Assembly: GCA_945643635.1 (NCBI GenBank)
Contig: CALZFC010000268.1
Span: 2,528,501 to 2,592,500, forward strand
Direction: 5' to 3'
Source of the DNA: Allodiplogaster sudhausi
Taxonomy: Eukaryota > Nematoda > Chromadorea > Rhabditida > Diplogasteridae
Length of the DNA stretch: 64,000 nucleotides
This document shows, piece by piece, positions 12,130 through 23,954 of this stretch (position 1 is the stretch's first letter; every line of letters starts with the position of its first letter). The notes under the pieces are model-generated. The model worked only from the letters and a program-made list of their open reading frames with translations. It made no database searches and was not told the origin of the DNA. The position numbers and the translations under genes were made by a program.

Positions 12130-13955
12130 ATGTCGGAAGAGGTTCCATGATTTTTCGTCACATGATTTTTGGTCACCTGATTTTTCGTCACATTTATTTT
12201 TGATTTTTCGTCACATGATTATTGGTCACATGATTTTTCGTCACATGATTTTTGGTCACGTGATTATTGGTCACATGATTATTGGTCACATTTTCTCCGC
12301 AAAAATATGATTTTTGGTCACATTTTCTAATTTGTTCAATAAAACCAAATAAAATACGTGGATAACGTTTTGAATGTGTTTAACACCATTTATTACACTG
12401 AAGGCACTGAAATGTAATGAATAGCTTAATTTAAAAAAAAAAGTGCAAGTGAAGTGGGGGCCCACTGCCTAATTTATATTTTCCGATTCGCAGCCTCGCA
12501 ATTTTGCCTTCCGTGAACCCTTGCTCGTTACAAAGGCGGTCGACCAAGGTGAAGATCTGCAGTTCCAAACAAAACAATGCCTTTATATTATTCTTTTTGT
12601 ACCTACCGACGGGTGCACGAGATTCTTCGAGAATGCATTATGTCAGCCTTCAAGATGATTATTCGTGAGTAGGATACCGTCTTGCGAGTTCATCCAAACA
12701 GTACTCATATGCCCTCTACACTTCACTCTCCGGCACCTTCACAACTATCGGGATTCACTGAATGACGACGACGCTTCCTGAACACTTCCTGACTCGCTAT
12801 TATTCGCATCGGTGGACAACGCCGGTTGAAATTAGGTTATTCATTATATTTCGTTACATTCCTGTGCCTTCCGAGTAATAAATGGTGTTAAACACATTCA
12901 AAACGTTATCCACGTATTTTATTTGGTTTCATTGCACAAATTAGAAAATGTGACAAAAAATCATATTTTTGCGGAAAAATGTGACCAATAATCATGTGAC
13001 GAATAATCACGTGACCAAAAATCATGTGACGAAAAATCAAAAATAAATGTGACGAAAAATCAGGTGACCAAAAATCATGTGACGAAAAATCAGGTCACCG
13101 TCGGAAGATATGAAGGCGTTGCTGGAGTTGTTGAAGAAGCAACAGGAGGACAGCTCTCAGCTGCTGAGGCAACAGCAGGAAGAGAGCGCTGAACGGATGA
13201 GACAGCAACAAGAGAGCCATGAAAGATTGGTGGAGCAGTTGCTGGAGAGACTGAAGAAGGATGACAGTCCCACGCAAGGTCAGAGCGACACGTCCAGGGC
13301 TGGACCGTCGATTGACGCGTTGGAGAAGAACATCCAGGTGTTTGAGTACGATCCGGAGGATGGATGTATGTTCAACGCATGGTACGAGAAGTACGAAGAC
13401 ATTTTCGAGCGGGAAGCTGCGAATGTCTCGGAAGTGCAGAGGGTGCTCATGCTGATGCGGAAGGTCAGTGTGAAGGTGGATGTCCAGTACAGGAATTCAA
13501 TCGGCGACAAGGTCAGGTTCATGACAAGCATTCAGCCAGACGGAAGGAATTGGCTTGTTGGCGAGATTGTTGGCAAGAAAGGCAGATTTGCCTATTCGGT
13601 GATGCTGGAGAACGGTCGAGTGATCAAGTCTCGAGCAAATCAGTTGGTGGAAGACCACGGAGATTTTGCTTCGCAGACAGTGCAGATGAGCATGACGTTG
13701 TACGTGTTGATGGGCATGTTGGGCTCAAGGATGCAGAGCCAGTCGAGTGCAGCAACGACGGTAACGAGCAGTTCGAGCAGCGCGGCGACCACAAACAACT
13801 CGAGCAGCGTGGCACCGGCACAATCCGCAGTCCAGACGAGCCACTCAACGTCATCGAGCGCGAGCCAAGCAGCAGTCACATCTCAAAGGCCACAGCGAAA
13901 CCGGCGCCCACCTCAGCGACTGAATCCCAACCCCTCACTGAAGAGTTACCAGTAA
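12130..13955 (+). pseudogene. Gag start fused to integrase tail, split by the nested element
   Basis: The reading frame begins at the ATG at 12130, is cut in codon 4 by the 959-bp insertion, and resumes at 13109. From 13110 it runs open to the stop at 13953-13955. The first part is Gln/Glu-rich coiled coil, then a Gag-like stretch (FEYDPEDG, FNAWYEKYEDIF). At about residue 120 it jumps to sequence typical of a Ty3/gypsy integrase C terminus (DKVRF, WLVGEIVGKKG, SRANQLV), followed by a Ser/Thr/Ala/Gln-rich tail. The join keeps frame, which suggests one clean internal deletion. It is annotated as broken; no intact protein is implied. Confidence 0.75.
12141..13099. mobile_element. 959-bp MULE-like or foldback element inside the retroelement
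   Basis: It is flanked by a perfect 9-base direct repeat, GTCGGAAGA, at 12132-12140 and 13100-13108. The ends (GGTTCC... and ...GGTCACC) lead into inverted arms of about 200 bases made of tandem TGATTTTTCGTCACA and TGATTTTTGGTCACA units. A second inverted pair (ACGTGGATAACGTTTTGAA) lies inside each arm. A 9-base target duplication fits Mutator-like transposons. No transposase is encoded, so it is non-autonomous. Confidence 0.8.
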
Positions 13956-14022
13956 CTCTGTTGTCCCCATTGATGTTTTGTATCGTTTTGTAAGATTGAA
14001 AGTTTCAATCTTAGTGGGGAGG

Positions 14023-14332
14023 TGTTGTGTAGATAGAATATCTACACATATTTGTGTACGTGCATTTAGTTGTTATTTGCACATTGTAGTTTATAGTTGC
14101 CACGTTGGCGCTCGATTATTGGTCCACGTGGCATTGTTTGTATATTAGCATATTAGCTTACGTGAGACTCGCATATATAAGTCCTAGCTAGCGAGCTCTC
14201 ATCACTTCGCACTCATCTTCTCATCTTAACCGGCGGTCTTCTCTCTCTCTCTGATAAACCTCTCTCCCGCCTCGACTCGCCTCGCATCTACATACATTCT
14301 ACTCTCTGTCCCTCACGTGGACGGACACAACA
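14023..14332 (+). repeat. 3' LTR
   Basis: 310 bases, differing from the 5' LTR by a few substitutions and short insertions in the CT and CTCGC tracts. This indicates a fairly recent insertion. Confidence 0.85.
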
Positions 14333-14688
14333 GGTGCCGTGAGTTTCTTTAAAATGTGTGAAGTTTAAAGGTCAAATTAGTTTAAATTTGTCAATTAGTT
14401 ACGACACCTTATTTGTTAGGCGCGAGCAGAGCCCAGTACAATTCTGCCCAGAGTTCTTTTTTCGATTCAGGACAAGTGGAAATTTCGGCTTTCAAAATAT
14501 TCGAGACGCATTTTAGGACCAAAATCAAATCAATCTTTCTGAATCGTAACAGGAATTTTTTTGAAAACTAAAAGAACCCGTTAAGCAGTATAAGATGTGC
14601 ATGTGATTTAAGTGTCCTGAATTGGAAAAAACTTCTCCAGGGCAGCTGTGCTCGAAGGTTACTATTGATAGACTACTTTAATTAGTTA
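14333..14688. other. Spacer between retroelement and hairpin element
   Basis: No coding signal or repeat seen beyond the flanking elements. Confidence 0.4.
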
Positions 14689-14692
14689 TTAA

Positions 14693-16987
14693 GAGAGCCT
14701 CTCTGTAAGGATCAAGCAGCCTTCCATGGGGGCCTGCAACGGGGGAAAGTGTCGGATTTTGATAACCAAATTTTAATGGGGGGTACCCACACGTACTATA
14801 AAGAAAATTTGGTGGTCAATTTTGTTATAAAAATTTTTTCGTTGACTGGGCATGCAATAGTATGTAAAATGTTTAAGTACATATAACTTTCTGTAAACTT
14901 AATATTTTTCAATGTTCTTTTTTATTTGTTGTGTATTCAGAAAGCGCACAAAAAAGCAATTGATGACTTTCTGAAAAAGTTTCATTATTGACAAGTTTTA
15001 TGCATTTTTAATTTTCAAAAATCGGTTTTTTGAGCACATCGTCTATTTTACGGTCCGGTTCCAGGCTGCAGAATAGCTGAGATGAAAGAGGAGAAAAAAT
15101 GACACAAGATATGTTTTTATGAAGAAAATCGAAGGATATAAATGTTTTCGAATTTTGACCTGAACCTGGTGCACTTGCATTTTCGCTGATTGAGATAAAT
15201 TAGTGTAACTTTTTTTAAAGTCTTGCTTTTTAAACAATTTTTATCTCATCGAATTGGCCATTAAATGCTCTCCTAGAAAAGTATAGAACCAATCTGCCTA
15301 ATGTTACCCTTGAGCTTATAAATAAAATTTTCTCTTTTTTGAACAAAATTAATTGGCTAATAACTACTGAGAACCAAATTTGTGGGCCTTTGAGATATCC
15401 GGCTGAACCAATCAAACATATTATTAGATAGAACGAAGAATTCTGTATACCATACCCTTGTTTCATGAGATTTCAAGGATATATATTCACTTTTTACGAA
15501 CAATTTCGGAAAATTTCCAGCATCGATCCAGCCGATAGATCAAGTCGAAAAATGAAAGATGCATGTTTATGTCACAAATCATGTTATATGGTGTTTTTTG
15601 ATGAGCGAAAAGAATAATTTCATCGAAAACCGTTTCATTTAATCTTTATTCGTTTGTTGTTTTTTTTTCGAAAAAAATTTTTCACTAATTTTCTTTTCTT
15701 TATGTGTTGCCAATCCCATATCATTTCAGTCAATCCCCGAGCTAAATTACATTTTCTGAGTTCCACCGTAATAACAGATGGATGATAGAGGCCTTTGTAG
15801 AGGACTGAATAGCTCCTGACAGATGTCTTTGAACAGGCGGTCGATAAGCTAAATGCATGTGGTTAGAAGATATCATATTTGCTATTCAGTCCTTTACAAA
15901 GGCCTCTATCATCCATCTGTTGTTACGGTGGAACTCAGAAAATGTAATTTAGCTCGGGGATTGACTGAAATGATATGGGATTGGCAACATATAAAGAAAA
16001 GAAAATTAGTGAAAATTTTTTTTCGAAAAAAAAAAAACAAACGAATAAAGATTAAATGAAACGGTTTTCGATGAAATTATTCTTTTCGCTCATCAAAAAC
16101 ACCATATAACATGATTTGTGACATAAACATGCATCTTTCATTTTTCGACTTGATCTATCGGCTGGATCGCTGCTGGAAATTTTCCGAAATTGTTCGTAAA
16201 AAGTAAATATATATCCTTGCAATCTCATGAAACAAGGGTATGATATACAGAATTCTTCGTTCTATCTAATAATATGTTTGATTGGTTCGGCTGGATATCT
16301 CAAAGGCATATAAATTTGGTTCTCAGTAGTTATTACCCAATTAATTTTGTTCAAAAACGAGAAAATTTTATTTATATGCTCAAGGGTAACATTAGGCAGA
16401 TTGGTTCTATACTTTTCTAGGAGAGAATTTAATGGCCAATTCGAAAAAATTGTTTAAAAAGCAAGACTTTAAAACAAGTTACACTAATTTATCTCAATCA
16501 GCGAAAATGCAAGTGCACCAGGTTCAGGTCAAAATTCGAAAACATATATATCCTTCGATTTTCTTCATAAAAACATATCTTGTGTCATTTTTTCTCCTCT
16601 TTCATCTCAGCTATTCTCCAGCCTGGAACCGGACCGTAAAATAGACGACGTGCTCAAAAAACCGATTTTTGAAAATTAAAAATGCATAAAACTTGTTAAT
16701 AATGAAACTTTTTCAGAAAGTCATCAATTACTTTTTTGTGCGCTTTCTGAATACACAACAAATAAAAAAAGAAAATAAATTGAAAAATATTAAGTTTACA
16801 GAAAGTTATATGGTCTTAAACATTTTACATACTATTGCATGCCCAGTCAATGAAAAAAATTTTATAACAAAATTGACAAACAAATTTTCTTTATAGTACG
16901 TGTGGGTACCCCCCATTAAAATTTGGTTAACAAAATCCGACACTTTCCCCCGGGCAGGGCCACCTTGGCCCTAACAGAGAGGCTCTC
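14693..16987. mobile_element. 2.3-kb hairpin element bordered by TTAA
   Basis: The two halves are reverse complements with about 1.1-kb arms meeting near 15840. TTAA stands at both borders (14689-14692 and 16988-16991), followed by GAGAGCCTCTCTG at each end. Arms differ by scattered substitutions and short insertions. Open frames inside are mirrored and look non-coding. A TTAA target is typical of piggyBac-like transposons, but no transposase is present. It probably interrupts the gene whose tail follows at 17067. Confidence 0.8.
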
Positions 16988-17066
16988 TTAAGTCTAAATT
17001 ATTAAATGTAAGCCGAAGAATGGAGAACTCGCTCGAACCCCTCCCCCCAATCCATTGCTACTTCAG

Positions 17067-17517
17067 AAAATAAGATGACTCGTCGGCCGACTTCCATCCA
17101 AGAAAGTACTACGCTTACAATCTGCTGCGAACAAACCGAGTCCACAACTGAATGGAAGGAGTTGGTAAGCGGAGTAAAGCAATGTATTTATCGAAGACTA
17201 TGCTATGAATCAACAGATGGATTCAGCTTTTCTATAATTTTAGTAAATTTAGAAAATTAAATATGGAATTCCTACGTCTTGGATGTGCAAGTATTGCTGA
17301 AAGGATAAATATGAAATGCATTGATTTTTGACATGCTGGTTTTTGGAATAGTTTTCTTAATCCATGGCCATTTAAATGAGCCATTTGTGTAGGCAGATCT
17401 CATTCATATTTATTTTTCATCATTTTTTACAACTCTTCAGGGATTCTGGGTCGCTGTTCCCCTCGTCGTCGTCTTCACAATGGCTGTGATCGCAGTTCTG
17501 GCCTATAGAATCGTTTA
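17067..17517 (+). pseudogene. Tail of a single-pass membrane protein
   Basis: Exon 17067-17164 codes a Thr/Ser-rich stretch with a CC pair. Exon 17441-17517 codes a hydrophobic helix (FWVAVPLVVVFTMAVIAVL) followed by AYRIV and a stop. The junction is GT-AG and keeps phase. The helix exon starts like the B-family helix exon (FWV). No 5' half is found upstream, where the hairpin element ends at 16991. It is therefore probably a severed gene tail, unless the start lies beyond the transposons. Confidence 0.6.
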
Positions 17518-18236
17518 ATCGAAGCGAACGTGACCGTTTATTTATCTTTTCTCTAATTCGTTGTCTCTATCTGGCTTACCTTTATCTTTATATGTACAGA
17601 AGGCGATTATGAAGAAACAAAGAGATCACTGTTTGCGTTGCCATAAAGATTTCATCATTTAAAGACATTACAATCCACAATTTTTTTCTTGTTTCAACTG
17701 AATTTTCTTAATTTAATATTATTTCTCAAACACAAATCCTGCAGTCTACATTTGAATAGATTGTACTTCGTTGGTTCAAAAAACCTTTATCTGTCACACT
17801 TTGTTTATTCGAATGATTCAATTCATGCAAGAGCGTGGCTCGTTTGAGGTGTCATTGAATGTGAAGAGAAAAGAAAGGGGAGGAGACCGCGGAGGAGGGT
17901 TCGATGCATTTTCTGTTGCTCCTCTCCCTTTCTTGTGCTGAACGCGGCCTCTTGAATCCTCTTACTCCGTCGAAGGGTTCAGTTTCGAGCCGTTCTGTAA
18001 AAATAAAGGTTGTCAAACTGTGATTTCAGAAAAGTTATTTCTATTACATCTTTTTCCTTCTTCGGCGGTTTCTTCTGTCCGGCCGTTCCCGCGCGCACCC
18101 AAAATTAAGAGCATTTAATTTTTTTTAAGTTTTTTTATTTACTTTATATAGCTTACTGTAATTATTTTTAAATTAAATTAAATTTTTTTATTGCAAGTTT
18201 TTTTTGAGAAAAAGCCAGTGCAAAATGCCCTCCTAC
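17518..18236. other. Intergenic or 3' region of gene F
   Basis: Contains a possible cytoplasmic-tail exon of gene F on the minus strand (about 17995-18100, Lys-rich then TFLKSQFDNL), but no clear AG acceptor. The rest shows no gene. Confidence 0.3.
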
Positions 18237-20108
18237 CTTCCGGTTGTGCTTGCGCCACATGGCAATTTGCGCGATGACGACGGCCGCAATCAACGCAGCA
18301 CTCGCGGCGCTTCCGCAGATCAGCACCTTTATCAGAATGTTGTTACACATAAAGTTACGACCTGAATAACTTTCCTACCATAGCCGTTGCTATTCCACAT
18401 TGAAGTTTCAAAAACTAAAATCACTGAAAAAGTAAAAAAAAAGGTTGTTTATTCATCGCATATGTATTCTTTGAGTAAAAGCTCGCTTTTCTTTGACATT
18501 TTCGTGAGGCTCTTTTTTCCTCGATTTCCGTTCCCGTTCCCCTTACCAAATCCTTCAGCTTGCGATCTTCCTTGCTCTTGCCTTCAGTCGTCGACGATGG
18601 CAGCTCGGAAGAGATACTGTAAAGTTTTACTTATTCACTTGTGTATTTAGTTTCTTATCTAAAATGCGGTGCAAAATAAGCAATATCGTAAAAAAAATAG
18701 CATTGTATGTATATCGCCCGAACCCATTTGTTTTAGATTTGTGAATTGTATCCGCATTTTTTTTTCAAAATTTCAAGATATCTCGTTCATTTTCATTCCA
18801 TTTTGTTTAGGCGGCGTGAATGACGTTATCTATTACTTTTCGGTCGTGGTCGTGGTCGTCGTTGGCTCGCTGATACTCGATGGAGTCGACGATTCTTCTA
18901 CTCAATTAATTTGACTGATTAACTATTTAATTAATTTTTATCTAATTTGACCTTTCAACGTCATACCATCTTGAAGAATTTCCGGAGTTGACCCGGATTT
19001 TGCCGGCAGGATATCAATAGTGCTAAAACAGGTTCAGCGTATGTATTAATCGATTAATTGTTTGTCATTGTTGAGACATCATCCAAAATACCGAAAAGTA
19101 GCCTAAAATTTCATTTACTTTCCGATCGTGGTCGTGGTGGTCGTTGGCTTTCTGGAACTAGTAGTCGTACTGGTACTTGTACTCGTAGGTGTACTGGTAC
19201 TCGTAGTGGTACTGGTACTGGTACTGGTACTGGTACTGATAGTGGTACTGGTACTGGTACTCGTACTGGTACTCGTACTGGTACTCGAAGTGTTAGTAGT
19301 TGTGGTATTAGTGGGTGGACTTGTACTGGTGGGGGTGGCGGTGATCGGCTGAGTTGTTTTCAGTTTTGGAGATGGGTTGGGGTCCCTCGAGGGAGTCGTC
19401 GATTCCTTCGTTCGCATTGAAGTGCTCAGCACTTTGAGCGCGGACACCCTCTCATTGATGCCTTTCTTCGATTCACTCGCAACCTGCTTCGAGGCTGAAA
19501 TAATTGCTCTTTCCTTTATTATCGATTGTCGTTAATTAAATTATCTTTGCATCCTAAAAAAGTGCAAAATTGAAAGCATCGCACGCTCGAAATTTTATTT
19601 ATTAGTTTATAAAAATTATTCTAATTAATATATACCTTTGTACGAGGAAACTTACGATGGGAGCCGGTGGTTGCCGGCGAAAGAGCGAGGATGCTAAAAA
19701 AAGCTTCAGTTCATTTCTAAATGTTATAATTGTTTTATCCATGTTTTGACATCATCTAAGGCTTCAAAGAAAACCATGATTAAAATTCCCAGTGGAAAAT
19801 ATTTTTTTTCAAATCTACATGGATTGTTCGACAATTTTTAAATACACGAACAGCATAAGAGCGACTGCATGCTGGAGTGGCCACATGTCTCAAGAACAAG
19901 AAGCCAATCGACGTACGAAACTGCAAAGTCAGATTGAAGTAAACTATGGAAAAAGAAGGGAATTGAACAATAGAAGAAAGAATAATGAGATTTTCGAGTA
20001 AAAGAAAGCAGGTCGTAAGAAAAATACAAAGTCAAACAAAACCTTAAAAGTCTTCTTGCCGAGAGCGCAGACAAAGCCAACCGCACGTTGTTGTGAGAAG
20101 TGAGCGAA
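18237..20108 (-). CDS. F: mucin-like single-pass membrane protein, 5' end not found
   Basis: Phase-consistent minus-strand exons are 20043-20108, 19656-19693, 19119-19494, 18967-19022, 18837-18897, 18547-18616 and 18237-18374. The 376-base exon is a long Ser/Thr stalk (STSTST, PTTTTTT) coded by an ACC/ACG/AGT microsatellite. The later exons add more Thr. The last listed exon has a helix (about GSAASAALIAAVVIAQIAMW) and a basic stop-transfer sequence RKHNRK, with a GT donor after it, so a cytoplasmic exon follows (see 17518-18236). It is likely O-glycosylated at the cell surface. The ectodomain start upstream of 20108 was not located. Confidence 0.65.
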
Positions 20109-20595
20109 CTGAAAGTGACTCAAGTGGATTCATTTCCACACAAGCATTTTTGGTCAAATTCGTCATGTAAAAAGTGTAAAGAAAATAAGTGCAAGGTTAT
20201 GACTCCAAGAATTGATCAATCGCCTTCACCTTTACACCTTCTAAATACTAAAACACTTTCTATTTCGTCATATGCTCGATGAATCATTGTCTTGATGTTG
20301 GACCAAGAAAGGAATAATCGCTTGTTATTTCTCACTTTCTCGACTTTCTCAACTTTTCTAGTAATGCCGACAAAAATTATCATGTAATGTGATAAATGGA
20401 TGTAAATAGTTACACTGTTAATATTCGTCGTGCTTTGAGCCATTTCTTGATAGATGTGTATACATGAATGAACAAATATGTAGTATGTCGCTCTCCAAGA
20501 ATTTTACTGTCATATAAAAGAGAATATAAGGAAAGGCTCTTCCCTACCGTCTCGACTGTTAGTGGCCAATCGTTCCGCCTTATTGTTAGCCGTTC
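20109..20595. other. Intergenic stretch between divergent genes F and A3
   Basis: No exon or repeat supported. It probably contains upstream sequence of A3 (plus) and any first exon of F (minus). Confidence 0.35.
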
Positions 20596-22488
20596 ATGCT
20601 TCTGCTCCTTCGTCTCCTTCCTCTTGCTTCCTTGAGCCTGAGTAATTTTCTGCATCGCTTCCACGTCGCTGAAAATGTGGCTGGATGCACTGCAGACTGC
20701 CCGGCAATCACCAGGTTGACGCTGTTTGTAAAGTTCACCGGTTCAGATCAGTCATCTGGTTTTTTCCCTGCAATTCCAAGTGAATTTAGTGAATAGACAG
20801 TAGTTTCTCGCGATCCGCATGGTTTTCGGAAAGCCGTCCAGGACACATGTGTGTCTGAATTGGTAGTTCGCTCTCTCCACGGGACGCCCATCCATATATT
20901 ATAAAGATGAACTTGGCCAAAGCTGCACGAGATGAACTTGTCCTAAATGACTCACCATCAGATTGACTCATCCATGCCCGACGGGTCAATCCTGCGTCGC
21001 CTCTCACAGCAGCCGCTGGTCAAACGTCGTTCCCGGCTGCGTCGTCACTTTGTGCGTCGGCGGCACACTCGTAGTAGGAATTGCTGAATTACGACTTGCT
21101 AAATCCAGACTGCCTGAATTAAGACTAGACTAGTTGGCTTGCTAAATTAAGACTTGCTAATTAAGAATTGCAAAATTAAGACCTGCTAAATTAAGAATTG
21201 CTAAATTAAATCTATTTGACGATCTTTTTAATGTAAATGAACGTCAATCACATTTATCTAATTTTAAGGGAAATTCTAAATATCTGAACCGTAAGCGCAT
21301 TGAAATAGAATTCAATATCTAGGTAGTCCAATATACATCGTTTTGTTTTTCTTCTTCTCTTTTTCATTATGGCGGTAACTCTGCAAACTACGCCTACAGC
21401 GACCTGCTTGTGTGCAAAAATCGTGAATGGTTCTCGGGCGGCAGGAGCCATGGAGCGTCGCCAGCGATAACTTGTGCTTATACAGCAGATGGAGGTTAGA
21501 ATTTTCTAGTCGAATAGCTCTAAATCAAATCCGTGTGTTAGAAAAGGCACCTTCTTTAAAGGGCGACAACTTTCAACGCACTTTCAATCTCCGTGATATG
21601 GTCAATTTCCGTGTTTGTGTGTCCTATGAAATGCAAGCACGATAAAATGCGAGGGCCTGTTCTTTTCTCACTTTCTACATTCGCTATCTCCCTCACTCTC
21701 TCTCTCTCTTTCTCTCTCGCTCTCTCTCTCTCTCTCTCTTTCACTCTCTCTTTCTTTCTTTCTCTCTTTCTTTCTCTCTCTCTCACTCGCTTCAGCCTGC
21801 AAGAACTGCTGGAGTGAGCCCCTAAGGACGACTCGTTGCCCGCCAGGCAAGCGTTGTGACCCGTCGCTCGTCGAGCCCTCTCTTCATAAAGACACCGGCT
21901 GCACCATCTTCCAATGCAAGGACGGGGGGCAGCTATTTGTTAGTTGCTTCTTACTCTACTTTATGAATCCACGCTCTATGACCTTCCAAGCTTAATTATT
22001 TGCATGTTCTAGTCAGCGATTCAACATCTAGCAGTCAAAATAAATGAATAATACATATATGCGAGATGATGAAGTTGTATTTCTTTTGGAGAGAACAAAA
22101 TATTTCTATCAACAGACATCGTTTTAATGATATCGAGTGCAAGGGCATAAATTTAGCAATTATGTCAAGTTAAAAGTTGCTACTCATGGCTTTACTATAT
22201 AGAAAAAAATGTATAGGTCATCTACGCGGAGTCTTGGTATCAACCGGCGTACGTCGACTGCCACCATAAGCAATGGTTGCGCATCGAAAGTGTCTTCACA
22301 CTTCCTGGAAAGTTTTGCTTCTTCCGAAATCTTTATGTATTTTGCCCGTCATGTGTTTCAAGAAAGCCAGTAATTTATTTTAAGAACGCCATTCGCCCCA
22401 CGTGACGTGTGAGGAGGCTCCAACAAAGGCAACGACGGAACCGATCGAGACGTCCTGCGATTCGTGTAATGAAATTCTTGGCCTCTAG
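20596..22488 (+). CDS. A3: C6-like secreted protein gene with an extra intron
   Basis: Exons are about 20596-20714, 20962-21073, 21368(?)-21494, 21796-21938, 22217-about 22310 and about 22390-22488. The signal peptide begins MLLLLRLLPLASLSL. Removing the 247-base intron 20715-20961 restores the full module spacing C-x3-C-x9-C-x5-C-x14-C-x4-C; A1 has no intron there. The second module also has perfect spacing. The third exon's acceptor is not obvious next to YGGN, and the exon 5/6 join does not keep phase in my reading, so the copy may be damaged. The tail HVTCEE matches other family ends. AATAAA lies at 22509. Confidence 0.6.
20715..20961 (+). other. Extra intron in A3, probably an inserted repeat
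   Basis: It splits an exon that is continuous in A1. CAGGTTGAC at its start and CAGATTGAC at its end form an imperfect 9-base direct repeat. The interior (about 20820-20900) resembles 39140-39225, including the shared block CTCCACGGGACGCCCATCC. Confidence 0.65.
21080..21215 (+). repeat. Intronic minisatellite in A3
   Basis: About eight imperfect copies of a 15-18-base unit close to TTGCTAAATTAAGAC. Confidence 0.7.
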
Positions 22489-22508
22489 AATTACAATGAC
22501 AGGGTGGG

Positions 22509-22514
22509 AATAAA
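22509..22514 (+). terminator. Poly(A) signal of A3
   Basis: AATAAA about 20 bases after the TAG at 22486-22488. It is repeated at the same place in the duplicate near 26827. Confidence 0.6.
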
Positions 22515-22605
22515 GTTTTGAAAAAAAAAAGTGATGAATATCATTCAATCAATGTTGTCAATGAGTTTGTTCACTTTTAACAATTTATTTCTTTCTAAAT
22601 ACATC

Positions 22606-23113
22606 TGCCGCGCATTTAATCTGTCCAAAGTTTGCAACATGTTCGAAACAATCTAGTTTCGAACATGTTCACAACAAAAGAAATGGCAATTTGCCAGCCT
22701 ATCTTAATACACATGTGTTCATGTATCCAGGTTGTCTTCACTTAATTGACGAGCAAAAGCTGCTCTGGTTCAGCTTTGGCTCGTCAGAAACGGAAATAGT
22801 GCAGGCAGAGAAAAAATGACTCCTCGCACCTCTTCGAGTAAGACGAAGAGGTGAGATGTGTCTTTTTTTCTCTGCCTGTACTATTTCATCGCTCGTGTGA
22901 GTACTTTGATCAACCAGGAGAGTATGGAATCATGCACCGGACGACCGGCGACATCTTTTTTCTCTGCCCTGTGCTATTTCGGAGAGATTTGTTAGACTGT
23001 ATTGAGCTCGAGATGTTGCCAGTTTGTGTTCAGCCTGTGACAACAACGCCAATGTTGGGAACAAGGAGTCCGAACATGTTTCAAACTTTAGGCAGATTGA
23101 ATGCGCGGCTGGC
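22606..23113. mobile_element. MITE-like hairpin element, copy 1
   Basis: Imperfect inverted ends (GCGCATTTAATCTG near 22610 pairs with the complement near 23100; the CATGTTCGAAAC region also pairs). An inner hairpin at 22792-22887 is formed by AGTGCAGGCAGAGAAAAAA and its complement. It has no coding capacity. Confidence 0.6.
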
Positions 23114-23881
23114 AATTCTTGCGTTGAAATATAGCATATGGAAAAAAGTTAAAAAAAAAATGCATAATTCCAGCCTTCCGTGTTTTTTTTAGCCGTCTCG
23201 TTTCTCTCCTTGAGCATTTTTATTCGCGCTTTAATTGCGTCTGTTCGCTTCCTGTCTTCTTGTATGTTCCTTTGTTCAGAGCAATCAAATTTGCTTCGTT
23301 GACATGTTCGGCGTGATCACACAAAAGATGAAACAGCAAAGAAAAAACAAAACAAAACATTTTGAAGTCTCTTCCGATCAAATATCCTTTCGATTTGGAG
23401 CATGCAAAGCAATCTTATTGTTAATGGAACGCATTATTGCCAATTCAAGAGGCAATCTCATTTTCTTTTTAATAAAAGCACAAACAGATATATTTACATT
23501 AATTAAAAGAACTGCCAACCGTGATGGAGCGACTTTTTCCTCGAATTATATCTGCATATGTTATTCCCATTATTTTTCTTTTTCTCCTTTCTCCAACTTC
23601 CATCATTTACTTTATCATACCATTGTGCTTGATTCTCATCTTGCATACGAATGAATGTAAAAACATATGTATATTGCTGCTTGAGGTGAAAACTTGTGTT
23701 TCCGCTTGCACTTTGCAGACCAGTCCAGCTGCAAACAAGCTGGAATGCGCAATTCTATCGAACCAGCCTTATTCACGAAGGTATGCGTTGGCTATACGTT
23801 CTTACAGTAAAAAATTCAAAGTTAGAAGAAGCTGTACATTGTATACCTGTAGATTCATGATTATTTCGAGCAACTCAGTGT

Positions 23882-23954
23882 GGCCTTGTGGCCCAATGGA
23901 TAAGGCGTCGGACTTCGGATCCGAAGATTGCAGGTTCGAGTCCTGCCAGAGTCG
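23882..23954 (+). tRNA. tRNA-Arg(TCG)
   Basis: 73 bases with all four arms. The anticodon loop CTTCGGA gives TCG. Box B is GGTTCGAGTCC. The acceptor stem GGCCTTG/CAGAGTC has one C-A mismatch that the duplicate at 28199 lacks, so this copy may be weaker. Confidence 0.85.

Larger units (their letters stand above)
11004..14332 (+). mobile_element. Ty3/gypsy-type LTR retroelement, internally deleted
   Basis: Direct repeats at 11004-11306 and 14023-14332 begin TGTTG and end CAACA. They are nearly identical and carry a TATA-like tract. The flanks GGCGC and GGTGC look like a 5-base target duplication with one change. A purine tract (AGTGGGGAGG) precedes the 3' repeat and a primer-site-like TTGGCGATC follows the 5' repeat. 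The interior has only a Gag start joined to an integrase tail. Protease, reverse transcriptase, RNase H and the integrase core are absent, so any movement would need help in trans. Confidence 0.85.

Noticed and set aside
15043..16896. Mirrored open frames in the TTAA hairpin element
   Set aside because: The same AT-rich sequence in both arms, without conserved protein features. They are by-products of the palindrome.
21330..21380. Absence of an acceptor right before the YGGN exon of A3 as proof of a dead gene
   Set aside because: An AG further upstream (TCTAG near 21320) can start a longer open exon in the same frame, so the loss is not certain.
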